The notes under the pieces are model-generated. The model made no database searches and was not told the origin of the DNA. It was given only the letters and a program-made list of their open reading frames with translations. A program made the translations under genes and the position numbers. This document shows, piece by piece, positions 46,443 through 56,462 of a stretch of 64,000 bases of DNA (the stretch's first letter is position 1; each line of letters starts with the position of its first letter). The DNA comes from Ancylomarina longa (GTDB lineage Bacteria; Bacteroidota; Bacteroidia; Bacteroidales; Marinifilaceae). The stretch is taken from NCBI RefSeq assembly GCF_003996985.1, contig NZ_RJJX01000021.1:1-64000 (forward strand), written 5' to 3'.

Positions 46443-47246
46443 ATGAAAATTCAAAAATATCATGTTGATGCTTTTACGGATCGCCTTTTTGGAGGAAACC
46501 CTGCGTGTGTAATTCCTTTGCAGAAATGGCTGCCAGATGACATTTTATTCCAAATTACCAAAGAGAATAATCTGGCTGAAACGGCTTTTTTTATTCCTAT
46601 TGATGATGGATTTCATATCCGCTGGTTCACTCCCGAAGTAGAGATGGATTTATGCGGACACGCAAGTCTGGCGAGTGCTCATGTTATTCGTGAACATTTA
46701 CATTATAAGAAGGATATTATTTATTTCCAATCGGCAAGTGGAGATTTACAGGTTAGTTTCGAAGGTGATAAATATGTATTGGATTTTCCTTCGAGAATAC
46801 CAGTAAAGGCAGAACTGCCACAGATAATTAAAGAAAGTCTTAATATTCAACCGAGTGAGGTTTTTCTCTCTCGTGATTATGTGTTGCTTTATGAGTCGGA
46901 AGAAGAAATTTCGACTTTAAAATTGGATGAAAATAAGTTGAAACAAATTGATTTGGGACATGGTGGAATTATTTGCACAGCAGCTGGAACTAAATCGGAT
47001 TTTATATCTCGTTTTTTTACTCCTGGGGCAAGTATTTTTGAAGATCCGGTAACAGGATCGGCACATTGTAGTTTGATTCCATTTTGGAGTAAAAAGAATG
47101 GTAAAAAAGAACAACTCGCCTTTCAAGTGTCAGAAAGAAAGGGAGTTTTGTATTGTAAAGATGAAGGAGAACGGGTTTCTATAGCAGGACAAGCAATAAC
47201 TTATAGCGTTGGAGAAATTTTCCTGCCTAATTCTGATCAGAAATAA
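46443..47246 (+). CDS. PhzF-family isomerase/epimerase
   Basis: The 267-residue protein has the PhzF signatures FGGNPACVIPL (residues about 16-26), NNLAETAFFIP with the catalytic Glu, EMDLCGHASLASAHVI and FEDPVTGSAHCSLIPFW. PhzF enzymes are cofactor-free isomerases with diaminopimelate-epimerase fold. No phenazine genes are near, so it is a general member with unknown substrate. Confidence 0.95.
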   Translation: MKIQKYHVDAFTDRLFGGNPACVIPLQKWLPDDILFQITKENNLAETAFFIPIDDGFHIRWFTPEVEMDLCGHASLASAHVIREHLHYKKDIIYFQSASGDLQVSFEGDKYVLDFPSRIPVKAELPQIIKESLNIQPSEVFLSRDYVLLYESEEEISTLKLDENKLKQIDLGHGGIICTAAGTKSDFISRFFTPGASIFEDPVTGSAHCSLIPFWSKKNGKKEQLAFQVSERKGVLYCKDEGERVSIAGQAITYSVGEIFLPNSDQK

Positions 47247-47272
47247 AACGAACACTAAGAATCCAATTACAT

Positions 47273-48373
47273 ATGCGAAATCTATATCTACTTCTTATAT
47301 TTTTATTGGCTTGTACACCTAACTCCAATAATGGAAAAGCTAATGAATCAATAACCAATAAAAGGAGGACTATTCCTGAATTAAGTTTACTGCAAGCGGA
47401 GAAATTGGTACGCTTACCCTTGCATGGGATTGATACGGAATATCCCAATAAATTGGGACAAGTATTAACTGCTGATACAGATTTAAAAACTCCTAAAGAA
47501 TTACATCCTGCTTTTTACGGATGTTTTGACTGGCATTCCGCAGTTCACGGGCATTGGTCTTTGGTGAAATTATTGAAAGAATTCCCTGGTTTGAAGGAGT
47601 CTGAAACAATAGAATATGCTCTTCTGGAACATTTGTCCAAAGAAAATATTCTGACGGAAGTAAAGTATTTTAAGCTGGAACAGGAAAGCTCCTTTGAGCG
47701 AACCTATGGTTGGGCTTGGTTACTGAAGTTGGCGGAAGAATTACATACCTGGGATTCTCCTTTAGCCAGAAAATTGGAAGTTAATTTGCAGCCACTCACT
47801 AATCTTGTTGTGGAGCGATTTGAAACATTTTTGCCGAAATTACATTATCCAATCCGAGTGGGAACACATGTGAATACGGCATTTGGAATGTCTTTTGCGC
47901 TTGATTATGCAAATACTGTGGCTAACTCGGAATTAAAAACTGTAATTGTAAACAGAGCAAAAGATTACTTTTTAAATGATGAGAATGGGCCATTGAGTTG
48001 GGAACCTAATGGAACAGATTTTTTATCGCCTTGCTTTGAGGAAGTGGATATCATGCGTAAAGCATTGTCAAAAGAAGAGTTTGCCAAATGGTTAAAGCAG
48101 TTTTTGCCTCAATTGTCCAATCCTGCATTTACATTGCAGCTCGGAGTAGTGAGCGATCGTAAGGACGGGCATTTAGTACATTTAGATGGTTTGAATTTTA
48201 GCCGAGCATGGTGTTTGTACGGAATTGCCCATACATTACCCGAATATCAGCACTTGTTGCCGATTGCTGATAAGCATATTCAGTACTCATTACCTAATGT
48301 GATAGGAGATTCCTATGAAGGAAGTCATTGGCTGGGAACTTTTGCGATATATGCTTTAAATGCCAGTAAATAA
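47273..48373 (+). CDS. DUF2891 lipoprotein
   Basis: The 366-residue protein has a lipoprotein signal (LLACTPNS, Cys at about 14). The body matches DUF2891: HPAFYGCFDWHSAVHGHWSL, ERTYGWAWLLKLAEEL, RVGTHVNTAFGMSFALDYA, DFLSPCFEEVD, GLNFSRAWCLYGIA and GSHWLGTFAIYAL, an (alpha/alpha) barrel-like pattern. Possible glycan-active role is inference from the fold. It is 26 bp after the PhzF gene. Confidence 0.9.
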   Translation: MRNLYLLLIFLLACTPNSNNGKANESITNKRRTIPELSLLQAEKLVRLPLHGIDTEYPNKLGQVLTADTDLKTPKELHPAFYGCFDWHSAVHGHWSLVKLLKEFPGLKESETIEYALLEHLSKENILTEVKYFKLEQESSFERTYGWAWLLKLAEELHTWDSPLARKLEVNLQPLTNLVVERFETFLPKLHYPIRVGTHVNTAFGMSFALDYANTVANSELKTVIVNRAKDYFLNDENGPLSWEPNGTDFLSPCFEEVDIMRKALSKEEFAKWLKQFLPQLSNPAFTLQLGVVSDRKDGHLVHLDGLNFSRAWCLYGIAHTLPEYQHLLPIADKHIQYSLPNVIGDSYEGSHWLGTFAIYALNASK

Positions 48374-48416
48374 AAAAAATTGTTATTACAGATTGTAACA
48401 ATAAAGAAAGCTAAGA

Positions 48417-48989
48417 ATGTCGAAAGAATATATAGAGAATCAGACCTTTAAAAAGTTAGATTTTAATGCGAAGCCATTGTCTAAGGGAGAATATGAGGAT
48501 TGTAAATTCGTTAATTGTTCTTTTGCAAATGCTGATTTGTCGGGGAGTATTTTTATAGCATGTGAGTTTGAACAATGTGATTTAAGCATGACAAAGCTTC
48601 ATAATACTACCTTTCGGGAAGTAATATTTAAGAATTGTAAATTATTGGGACTTGCATTTCAGGATTGTAATCACTTGCTGTTAAGTTTCGATTTTGAGAA
48701 TTGTCAGATGAATTTGGCTTCGTTCTATCAATTACAGCTGAAGGGCACAAAGTTTAAGAATTGCAATCTACAGGAAGTCGATTTTGCCGAAGCTGATTTT
48801 AGTCGATCAATTTGGGAACAATGTGAGTTAAGCGGAGCTGTTTTTGATCATACTAAATTGGAGCAGGCAGATTTTAGAACTTCGGGAAATTATTCCATTC
48901 ATCCCGAAACCAATTATATTCGAAAAGCAAAATTTTCCTTAACAGATATTGCCGGATTACTGGATCGGTATAATATTGATATAGAATAA
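48417..48989 (+). CDS. Pentapeptide-repeat protein (Qnr-like)
   Basis: The 190-residue protein is built of A(D/N)LxF-type pentapeptides over residues about 22-165 (CSFANADLSGSIFIACEFEQ, CDLSMTKLHNTTF, ADFSRSIWEQCELSGAVF). The two-part quadrilateral beta-helix with a short linker and length of about 190 resembles Qnr/MfpA proteins that mimic DNA and bind gyrase, but this role is inference. Confidence 0.9.
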   Translation: MSKEYIENQTFKKLDFNAKPLSKGEYEDCKFVNCSFANADLSGSIFIACEFEQCDLSMTKLHNTTFREVIFKNCKLLGLAFQDCNHLLLSFDFENCQMNLASFYQLQLKGTKFKNCNLQEVDFAEADFSRSIWEQCELSGAVFDHTKLEQADFRTSGNYSIHPETNYIRKAKFSLTDIAGLLDRYNIDIE

Positions 48990-48990
48990 A

Positions 48991-49031
48991 AAAAGAAAGG
49001 CTGTCTTGTTTGAAAAAGACAGCCTTTCTTT
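48991..49031. terminator. Bidirectional terminator
   Basis: A 15-bp stem (aagaaaggctgtctt with aagacagcctttctt) between convergent genes, A-run on the left and T-run on the right. Confidence 0.9.
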
Positions 49032-49042
49032 AACGTAAGAGC

Positions 49043-50713
49043 TTATGCTTTTTTCGGATGTTCTTTTTTAAATTTATCCCAATAGGTGTTAAGCGTTGTT
49101 TTCATATCCTTGTGTAGCATCAGAATACCCAAAAGGTTTGGTAAAGCCATGAGTACGATGGTAATTCCGGAAAGAGTCCATATAATTGTCGTATCCGCAA
49201 AGGAGGCAATAAAAAAAGCAATACAATAAATAATACGATACGGCAATACGCCTTTTGCTCCAAACAGATAGGTTACCGATCTATCGCCATAATAAGCCCA
49301 GGCTATTGCAGTAGAAAATGCGAAAAGTAATAATCCAATCGATACAATCCATCGTCCCCAGTCACCTAAAAAGCTACGTGTGAATGCTTCCGCAGTTAGT
49401 GGAGCGGAGTGCATCAAGGATTCTCCCTTAAAATAAACTCCATTTTCATCTTCATTCTTTCCATTTTCTACCGCCACTATTCCTGTGAATAGCTTTCCTT
49501 CTTCATCGTAAACTTTTACATCTTCGGCAAGCGATCGGGCATTTATAACCGATACCTTGTTTTGAATCATACCTTCCTTTACTTGCAAATTGCCAGAGAA
49601 TAAAGGGATTTCACTTTTACCGCTCAAAAAATTAAATAGCTTCGATTGATCTGCTTTTACCGTATCATTATATGTGCCGGTAAGTATGGTCATATCGGTA
49701 TCCTGAAATCGATTGGGTAATTTTTCCTTCCATACTCCGGAGGATAGAATCACTAATCCGGTAAGGGAACAGATAATAATAGTATCCACAAAAGGTTCGA
49801 GTATAGCTACCATGCCTTCTGAAACTGGCTCTTCGGTACGAGCAGCAGCATGGGCAATAGGAGCAGATCCTTGTCCGGCTTCATTACTAAATAAGCCTCT
49901 GTTTACTCCGCGATTAAAGGCATATGCAAAACCGGCGCCTAAAAAACCACCTGTTGCAGCTGTACCTGTAAATACATTCGAGAAGATGGAGATAAAAGAG
50001 GGAATGATATTTTCGTAATTATATAGGATTACAGATAAGGCACCTACAAAATAAATGATTGCCATAGCAGGCACCAGTTTTTCGGTTACTTTCGCTATTC
50101 TTTTAATACCACCTAAAATCACAAAGGCGAGCAGGACGGTTAAGATACCTCCCGAAAGCATTTTATCCACCCCAAAAGTAGAGTATAAGGAGCTGGATAT
50201 GGAATTTATTTGTGGAAGGCTACCGGTTCCAAATGAGGAGAATATAGTCATGGCAGCAAAAGTAGCAGCAAGCCAAGGCATGTGTAACTTGTTCTTCATG
50301 TAATACATCGGTCCTCCGGATATAAATCCTTTTTCATCTGTTTCGCGATACTTGTGTGAAAGGGTTACCTCGACAAATTTCGTTGTCATTCCCAAAAAGG
50401 CAGTCACCAACATCCAGAATAGAGCGGCAGGACCACCCAGAAAGATTGCAAAAGCAACACCTGCAATATTACCAGTTCCTACAGTTCCCGAAAGGGCAGT
50501 TGTTAAAGCTTGAAAATGGGAAGCATCTCCTTTTTCTCCGGGTTTATCGTATTTCCCGGTTACCACTTTTAGTGCATGCCCGAAGAATCTAAATTGAGGG
50601 AATCCCAGGTAAAGGGTGAAGAAAATACCTGTTCCTAATAACAAGAGGGTAAACCAAAGGCTACCCCCTAAATAGATTTCGATACCAGCTAAAAAATCAT
50701 TTATTCTGTGCAT
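49043..50713 (-). CDS. Alanine/glycine:cation symporter (AGCS) with soluble insertion
   Basis: The 556-residue transporter has the AGCS signatures [52 protein letters not shown] and ILLFAFST-like late helices. These carriers import Ala/Gly with Na+ or H+. Between [12 protein letters not shown] and [16 protein letters not shown] lie about 100 hydrophilic residues (roughly 325-425) that ordinary AGCS proteins of about 450 residues lack. This segment is predicted to form a small beta-rich domain outside the membrane. Confidence 0.93.
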   Translation of the reverse strand: MHRINDFLAGIEIYLGGSLWFTLLLLGTGIFFTLYLGFPQFRFFGHALKVVTGKYDKPGEKGDASHFQALTTALSGTVGTGNIAGVAFAIFLGGPAALFWMLVTAFLGMTTKFVEVTLSHKYRETDEKGFISGGPMYYMKNKLHMPWLAATFAAMTIFSSFGTGSLPQINSISSSLYSTFGVDKMLSGGILTVLLAFVILGGIKRIAKVTEKLVPAMAIIYFVGALSVILYNYENIIPSFISIFSNVFTGTAATGGFLGAGFAYAFNRGVNRGLFSNEAGQGSAPIAHAAARTEEPVSEGMVAILEPFVDTIIICSLTGLVILSSGVWKEKLPNRFQDTDMTILTGTYNDTVKADQSKLFNFLSGKSEIPLFSGNLQVKEGMIQNKVSVINARSLAEDVKVYDEEGKLFTGIVAVENGKNEDENGVYFKGESLMHSAPLTAEAFTRSFLGDWGRWIVSIGLLLFAFSTAIAWAYYGDRSVTYLFGAKGVLPYRIIYCIAFFIASFADTTIIWTLSGITIVLMALPNLLGILMLHKDMKTTLNTYWDKFKKEHPKKA

Positions 50714-50952
50714 AAAATAGGGCTTTGTAATAAAGGGTTAATCTGTGTTTTTTTGAAAATCTCTCTAATATAAAGGATAATTTTTAAATGAGACTAGAAA
50801 TTTGTCTTATTCATATTTCATAAATGCGATTGTTTCGGAGAGGATACGAGCTTATCTTTTATTAAGAATAAAGTTTTCCTCTTTCGCAGTCCTTTTGCCA
50901 CTTCATCTCTTTTACTAATTTTGCAGCATAAACAAAGATTGAAAATTAGCAA

Positions 50953-53463
50953 GTGATATATCCTGAAAATTTTGAAACAAAGCTACGGTTCGATAAAGTA
51001 AGAGAACTGGTTAAGAAACAATGTTTAAGTTCGTTGGGACGCGATTTGGTAGATGCCATTCGTTTTTCGAATTCCTATAAAACCGTAAATAGGATGGTGA
51101 ATGAGACCAACGAATTTAAAACCATTTGCATGGAAGAAGAGAATTTTCCCTTAGGATATTTTATTGATGTTCGGGAAAGCCTTCACAAAGTGCGGGTGGA
51201 GGGAACTTATCTGGAGTTGGAAGAACTGTATAATTTGAAACGCTCTTTAGAATCTGTTTCCGCAATCTTACGCTTTTTTCAAAAACAGGAACCAGAAGAT
51301 TATCCTTATCTGATGAAATTGACCGGTAATGTAAAGATGTATCCGTACATTTTCGATCGCATTAATGGAATTATTACTAAGAATGGAAGGATAAAAGATA
51401 ACGCCTCTCCCGAGTTACAGCAAATCAGAAGTAGTTTAATTCAAAAGCAATCCACCATCTCAAAACGCATGCAGTCTTTAATGCGTGCTGCACAAAAAGA
51501 GGGTTGGGTAGATCAGGATGTGGCTTTGTCGGTTCGCGATGGAAGAATTGTGATTCCTGTGACATCGGCTTATAAGCGTAAAATCAATGGTATTGTACAC
51601 GATGAATCAGCTACCGGGAAGACCAGTTATATTGAACCAGCGGAAATTGTCGAGACCAATAATGAAATAAGGGAACTGGAGTATGCGGAACGCCGCGAGA
51701 TTATACATATTCTTCAGGAGTTTACTGCTCAAATACGCCCCTACATTGATGATTTGTTTTTGGCTTATGAATTTTTGGCCAAGATCGATTTTATCCGGGC
51801 GAAAGCCATGTTTGCCATTCATGTAAACGCTGTATTGCCAAAAATGGAGAAAACAGCAAGCTTGCTTTGGGAGAAAGCAGTACATCCTTTGTTGTTTTTG
51901 AGCTTGCAAAACGAAGGTCGAAAAGTAATTCCCTTAAGTCTGGAAGTAAAAGAGGAACAGAGAATCATATTGATTTCGGGTCCGAATGCCGGAGGAAAAT
52001 CTGTTTGTCTTCAAACGGTAGGTTTGCTGCAATATATGTTTCAGTGCGGTATGTTGGTTTCGATGGAAGAAGAATCAAAAATTGGAATTTTCGATCGCAT
52101 TTTTATTGATATAGGCGACGAGCAATCTATTGAGAACGATTTGAGTACTTACAGTTCTCACTTGATGAACATGAAGCATTTCTTGCGACAGTCGAATCCC
52201 GAAACACTTATTTTAATTGATGAGTTTGGAACAGGAACAGAACCCGCTTTGGGGGGAGCAATTGCCGAATCGATATTAGATAAATTAAATCGTAAAAAGG
52301 TACGAGGAGTAATTACAACGCACTATTCCGGTTTAAAGCACTTTGCTTCGGAAGCCGAGGGGGTTGAGAATGGAGCGATGTTATACGATTCGCATCAGAT
52401 GCAGCCATTGTTTCAGCTTCAGGTAGGAAAGCCCGGTTCTTCGTTTGCATTTGAGATTGCCCGTAAAATAGGATTACCTGAAGAAATACTTAAAGCGGCA
52501 ACCGAAAAAATAGGGACAGATCATATTAATTTCGACAAACACTTGCGTGATATTGTTCGCGATAAGCGATATTGGGAAACCAAGCGCGATAAAATCAGAA
52601 AAAATGAGAAGAAGCTAGATCATTTGGTGGAGCAGTATGATCAGGAGTTGAAGGAGGCTAGCAAATTACGCAAGGATATTATTGCTAAAGCACAAGAAGA
52701 AGCACAGCAATTATTAAAAAATGCCAATAGAACTATTGAACGAACCATACGGGAAATAAAGGAAAGCAAAGCTGATAAAGAAAAAACCCGAAGTGCTCGT
52801 AAGCAATTTGAGCAAACAAAGGAGAAGTTAACGCAATCGGAACTGGAAGAAGAGGAGCGAATTAATCGGAAAATTCAAAAACTCAAGAATAGACAGAATC
52901 GAATAGGAAAAAGGAGTAAAGAAGAGCAGATATCTATCGATAAATCAGGTTTAGATAACAAGCAAGAACAGCCGGCAAAAAAAGAAGAAAGTGCTGAAAT
53001 TACTAAAGGTGATATGGTTCGTTTGGACAATCAGAATGCTATTGGTGAGGTAATCGAAATCAATAAAAAAACCGCTGTAGTAGCCTTCGGAAGTATTCTC
53101 ACATCCGTGAAAACGGCTCGATTATCAAAAGCCAGCAAGTCGCAACTTAAAAAGCAGGAGAAAACCTACAATCAGACTTCCGCTTTGGTGCAGGAGCGAA
53201 TTTCCAAACGCAAATTGAATTTCAGACCCGATATTGATGTGCGAGGCATGCGGGGCGATGAAGCTTTGCAACTGGTAATGGATCATGTGGATGAAGCAAT
53301 AATGCTGGAAGTTAGAGAATTTAGAATATTGCACGGCACAGGTCATGGAATCCTGCGTCAGTTGATACGCGATTATTTGCAAACCGTTGACTTGGTACAA
53401 TCCTTCCGCGATGAAAAGATTCAAATGGGAGGTTCCGGCATTACGGTGGTTCGTATGGAGTAG
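50953..53463 (+). CDS. mutS2: MutS2 endonuclease
   Basis: The frame starts at GTG (50953, MIYPENFETKLRFDKVRELV). The 836-residue protein has Walker A GPNAGGKS at about 343, Walker B ILIDEFGTGTEP at about 420, a long charged coiled coil (about 520-660) and a C-terminal Smr nuclease domain (DIDVRGMRGDEALQ, ILHGTGHGILRQ, about 755-836). MutS2 acts in recombination control and in rescue of collided ribosomes. It lacks the mismatch-recognition domain, as expected. Confidence 0.96.
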   Translation: MIYPENFETKLRFDKVRELVKKQCLSSLGRDLVDAIRFSNSYKTVNRMVNETNEFKTICMEEENFPLGYFIDVRESLHKVRVEGTYLELEELYNLKRSLESVSAILRFFQKQEPEDYPYLMKLTGNVKMYPYIFDRINGIITKNGRIKDNASPELQQIRSSLIQKQSTISKRMQSLMRAAQKEGWVDQDVALSVRDGRIVIPVTSAYKRKINGIVHDESATGKTSYIEPAEIVETNNEIRELEYAERREIIHILQEFTAQIRPYIDDLFLAYEFLAKIDFIRAKAMFAIHVNAVLPKMEKTASLLWEKAVHPLLFLSLQNEGRKVIPLSLEVKEEQRIILISGPNAGGKSVCLQTVGLLQYMFQCGMLVSMEEESKIGIFDRIFIDIGDEQSIENDLSTYSSHLMNMKHFLRQSNPETLILIDEFGTGTEPALGGAIAESILDKLNRKKVRGVITTHYSGLKHFASEAEGVENGAMLYDSHQMQPLFQLQVGKPGSSFAFEIARKIGLPEEILKAATEKIGTDHINFDKHLRDIVRDKRYWETKRDKIRKNEKKLDHLVEQYDQELKEASKLRKDIIAKAQEEAQQLLKNANRTIERTIREIKESKADKEKTRSARKQFEQTKEKLTQSELEEEERINRKIQKLKNRQNRIGKRSKEEQISIDKSGLDNKQEQPAKKEESAEITKGDMVRLDNQNAIGEVIEINKKTAVVAFGSILTSVKTARLSKASKSQLKKQEKTYNQTSALVQERISKRKLNFRPDIDVRGMRGDEALQLVMDHVDEAIMLEVREFRILHGTGHGILRQLIRDYLQTVDLVQSFRDEKIQMGGSGITVVRME

Positions 53464-53609
53464 GGGAATTTGAAAAATTCCTTGCTTGAAGCAACTTCCG
53501 ATATGTTTTTTTGATAAAACGAGTAAGACTACTGGTGTTGATCGTTTTACTAATTTAAAAATGAATACTACTCTCGGAGGTCTTCATTATAGAATATTAG
53601 AAATATGCA

Positions 53610-53875
53610 GAACCGTTGGTGTTCTTCGTTTTTGGCTTTCGAAAAACTAGTAAACCGTTGGTGTTCTTCGTTTTCAGCCTTAGTAAAACGAGTAAGTCGT
53701 TGGGGTTCCCCGTTTTTTGTCTTGTAAAATGAGTAAGTCGTTGGACTTCCCCGTTTTTAGTCTTAGTAAAACGAGTAAGTTGTCGAAGTTTCCCGTTTTT
53801 AGCCTTGGTAAAACGAGCAAGTCGTTGGACTTACTCATTTTAACCTTGATAAAATAAGCAACACCATTGGAGAGC
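53610..53875. repeat. Six-copy tandem repeat, about 42 bp
   Basis: Units of 41-42 bp of the type cgttggtgttcttcgttttc followed by agccttagtaaaacgagtaa, six consecutive copies diverging progressively, with a looser copy near 53515-53560. On the minus strand the 42-bp period gives a 14-residue repeat (DLLVLPRLKTGKSN type), broken by a one-base shorter unit. No start or known domain, so not called as a gene. The rest of 53464-53935 shows nothing else. Confidence 0.85.
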
Positions 53876-53935
53876 AAGCTTTATCGAAAATAAAAGTAAA
53901 TTTTTCTGGCGGCGATGCATGTTTCTTGTGAAAAA

Positions 53936-54871
53936 CTATTGTAATCCCTTCGAAATTGCCTTGGCATAGGAAGCAGTATTGCCGTATGCAGCACATTTTT
54001 GAATATCATCGTACAACCAGATGAAACCCCCTGAGATATTATTGGCTTCCTTCGTAAGGTTTGTTTCAATATCCGAAGGACTATTGCCATTATTACAGTT
54101 GCTACCATTCCTGCACCACAAACCTTTCGAAACCTTCAAATCTCCGAAGAGTGCATTCCACTGATAGGTTTTATTTGCATAACCACCGCCGTAGCATTGA
54201 AGGTATACTCTGTCGATGGTTCCGGCTTGGGCAGATTCTACCTGATTGTAAACAGCTTTCCAATAGTCCGCCTCGTTGAACGGACACAAGCTGATTTTAT
54301 ACCCCATATCAGCTAACATCAAACTAAACTGTACCGTTGACGCTACATCATAGGTTACTTCATCGTCGAAGTTAATGGCTGTAGCTCCGGTTATTTCCAT
54401 CAATAATTGAAAAGCCTTATAAAGTTTTGTCTGTTCTCCAGTTCCCTCTTTGGCTATTAATGTTTTGATATTATCCCATGATTTTGCACCCCAGGCACCA
54501 ACTCCTATCTCAATTCGGTCAACCGATGTTGGGGATTGCAGGAGTGCCGAAAGTCGGGTTTCCCATTCCACATCACCAATATAATTTCCCTGTGCATCAA
54601 TTATGGTCTTATCATTAAAATTCATGCTCCCATCTTCTCCAATGTGGATAGTCCATAATATCACGGTAGTAAATCCCGAATTTTTTAAATCATCGATTAC
54701 CTCCATGCCGCCGGAATAAAAAGGGCCTCCACCAAAAATTGCAGAATATTTGTCTTTCAGAGGAGTTGTTGGTTTTTCATCCGAAGGATTAGTATTTCCG
54801 GATTCTCCATTATTACATCCGAAAAGGAAGGAGAGCATCATCACAAAAATTAGCTTTTTTAGAATTGTCAT
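53936..54871 (-). CDS. Lipoprotein with TIM-barrel glycosidase-like body
   Basis: The 311-residue protein has a lipobox FGCN (Cys at about 19) and a Ser/Pro/Thr linker. The body has features of a GH18-like TIM barrel: GFTTVILWTIHIGEDGSMNF, ATAINFDDEVTY at the position of the catalytic strand, YKISLCPFNE, DRVYLQCYGG and closing ISGGFIWLYDD. The DxxDxDxE motif of chitinases is altered to NFDDE, so catalysis is uncertain. Single gene. Confidence 0.65.
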   Translation of the reverse strand: MTILKKLIFVMMLSFLFGCNNGESGNTNPSDEKPTTPLKDKYSAIFGGGPFYSGGMEVIDDLKNSGFTTVILWTIHIGEDGSMNFNDKTIIDAQGNYIGDVEWETRLSALLQSPTSVDRIEIGVGAWGAKSWDNIKTLIAKEGTGEQTKLYKAFQLLMEITGATAINFDDEVTYDVASTVQFSLMLADMGYKISLCPFNEADYWKAVYNQVESAQAGTIDRVYLQCYGGGYANKTYQWNALFGDLKVSKGLWCRNGSNCNNGNSPSDIETNLTKEANNISGGFIWLYDDIQKCAAYGNTASYAKAISKGLQ

Positions 54872-54986
54872 TTGTTTGTAGAATAAGATGGTGAAAGAAG
54901 TAAATATAGGTAGGAAGCATTAATGTGTCGATTAATTAATAATTAACAAGGAGGTGAAAATTATTAATTTGTTTTACAGATTTGGC

Positions 54987-55022
54987 ATAAAAAAATACCA
55001 TCCTTTTACAGATGGCATTTTA
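54987..55022 (-). terminator. Terminator of the Gate-domain gene
   Basis: Stem accatc/gatggc around a 9-nt loop, followed on the minus strand by T7. It lies 20-55 bp after the stop at 55043. Confidence 0.7.
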
Positions 55023-55042
55023 AGAATAGGTGTAATTTATAT

Positions 55043-56221
55043 CTAGAGAAAGTTACTCAGGAGCAGATACAGATAGTGGGCAAAAGTACCGGCAACAATA
55101 CCCCCAATAGTATGAGATAGTAATGCTTTAGAAGTTAATTCGCGGTAATTAAGCGTATCCAGCATAGCTGTATGTGTGCTTAAATAACCACTCCAGCACA
55201 TACCCATAGCGGTAAAAACTGCAATTACATTTCCATCTATAATTCCTTTTGCAATAAATGCTTTTACCAGCGATAAGGCTGCACCAACAGCTCCTAACGA
55301 AGTTACAGGAAAAGCAATTAGCTCCGGATATTTAAATCCGAATAATCCTTCGAACAACCACCAAATATAACCTGCCAGCTTTGGTAAGATTGGAACTCCT
55401 TCATACGGAAGTCCCTGATAACCTAAAGCAATATCTTTTGGTCCAAAGGTTAGCATCATTACCATGGTTGAAATAATCAAAACTCCGGGGATTATTGCTA
55501 AACCCAAGTCAACACCTGATTTTCCTCCATCTAAAATAGAATTCAGAAAACGAAGAAAAATACCACCTTCCGATTTGAAACTGATTTTCTCCGTAGCGCC
55601 ATCAAAATCATTATCTTTTCGTATAGGAATATGTCCTTTTATCAACCGCTGCATCAAACGAGTAGAAACAATGGCTCCCATTAAAGCGCCAGCTAATCCA
55701 ATCAGTGCCGGAATAAATAGATTCTCGCTACTACCTGGAATTGTTAGGGTCGACATAAAAGTCAATACAATTAGTCCCATTCCAAAGGCAGTTCCGAAAT
55801 TAGTTAGGGATACCAGTTGGTAATTTTTAAAATATTTACTGAAATTTTTATCATTGGCAAGACTGATGATAGCAGGATTATCTGATAAAAAAGTTAATAC
55901 ACCAGCCAAAGCTCCTACACCAGGTAAATTAAATAGTGGTTTCATTAAAGGAGCCAGAATTTTCTCCAATAATCGCACTACTCCAAATTCTATCAAAAGC
56001 TTTCCCAAAGCTCCTGACAGAACGGTGATTCCCATGATATAAAAGACGGTATTCATTAATAAATCCCATGCCGTATTCATGATTGTATTCAGCATATTTG
56101 CGACACCCATCGTGTGTCCTATATATCCAAAAACACCAAAAAAGGTAAGCAGGAACATTACTGCCTCGTATCTTCTTTTCTTCAGAAAATCAGTCTCTTT
56201 TATTGACTTGATTGCATTCAT
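55043..56221 (-). CDS. Gate-domain (nucleoside-recognition) membrane protein
   Basis: Start chosen at ATG 56221 (MNAIKSIKETDFLKKRRYEA); a longer frame to 56362 adds 47 residues with no membrane-protein character. The 392-residue protein has about nine membrane segments and two Gate-type repeats (GALGKLLIEFGVVRLLEKIL, then LAGVLTFLSDNPAIISLAND; and later FPVTSLGAVGAALSLVKAF). Related proteins include YjiH and the CD0519/CD1768 family (recall). Substrate unknown. Confidence 0.8.
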   Translation of the reverse strand: MNAIKSIKETDFLKKRRYEAVMFLLTFFGVFGYIGHTMGVANMLNTIMNTAWDLLMNTVFYIMGITVLSGALGKLLIEFGVVRLLEKILAPLMKPLFNLPGVGALAGVLTFLSDNPAIISLANDKNFSKYFKNYQLVSLTNFGTAFGMGLIVLTFMSTLTIPGSSENLFIPALIGLAGALMGAIVSTRLMQRLIKGHIPIRKDNDFDGATEKISFKSEGGIFLRFLNSILDGGKSGVDLGLAIIPGVLIISTMVMMLTFGPKDIALGYQGLPYEGVPILPKLAGYIWWLFEGLFGFKYPELIAFPVTSLGAVGAALSLVKAFIAKGIIDGNVIAVFTAMGMCWSGYLSTHTAMLDTLNYRELTSKALLSHTIGGIVAGTFAHYLYLLLSNFL

Positions 56222-56462
56222 TTTATTCGATTGTATTTTGTTGTTTAAAATCGCAGCAAATGTAGAATATTGTTGGCTTACACAAGCATGTATTTTTATG
56301 ATATTTATCAGTTTTAAGTTCACTTTAACATGTTTCAAATACATGTTTTTATTTAGGTGCATTTTAGGACGGATAGAAGAGAGAAGAAATCCTTGTTCTC
56401 AAAAACTTCTTTAATCTTTCGGGCAATTGTGCTAGCTTTGTCTTCCCAATTAATTTTTATTC

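Noticed and set aside
53610-53875. CRISPR array
   Set aside because: Copies are contiguous and diverging, with no unique spacers between constant repeats.
56222-56362. 47-residue extension of the Gate-domain protein
   Set aside because: No membrane-protein character and it extends into the intergenic region toward recQ; the ATG at 56221 starts the conserved part.
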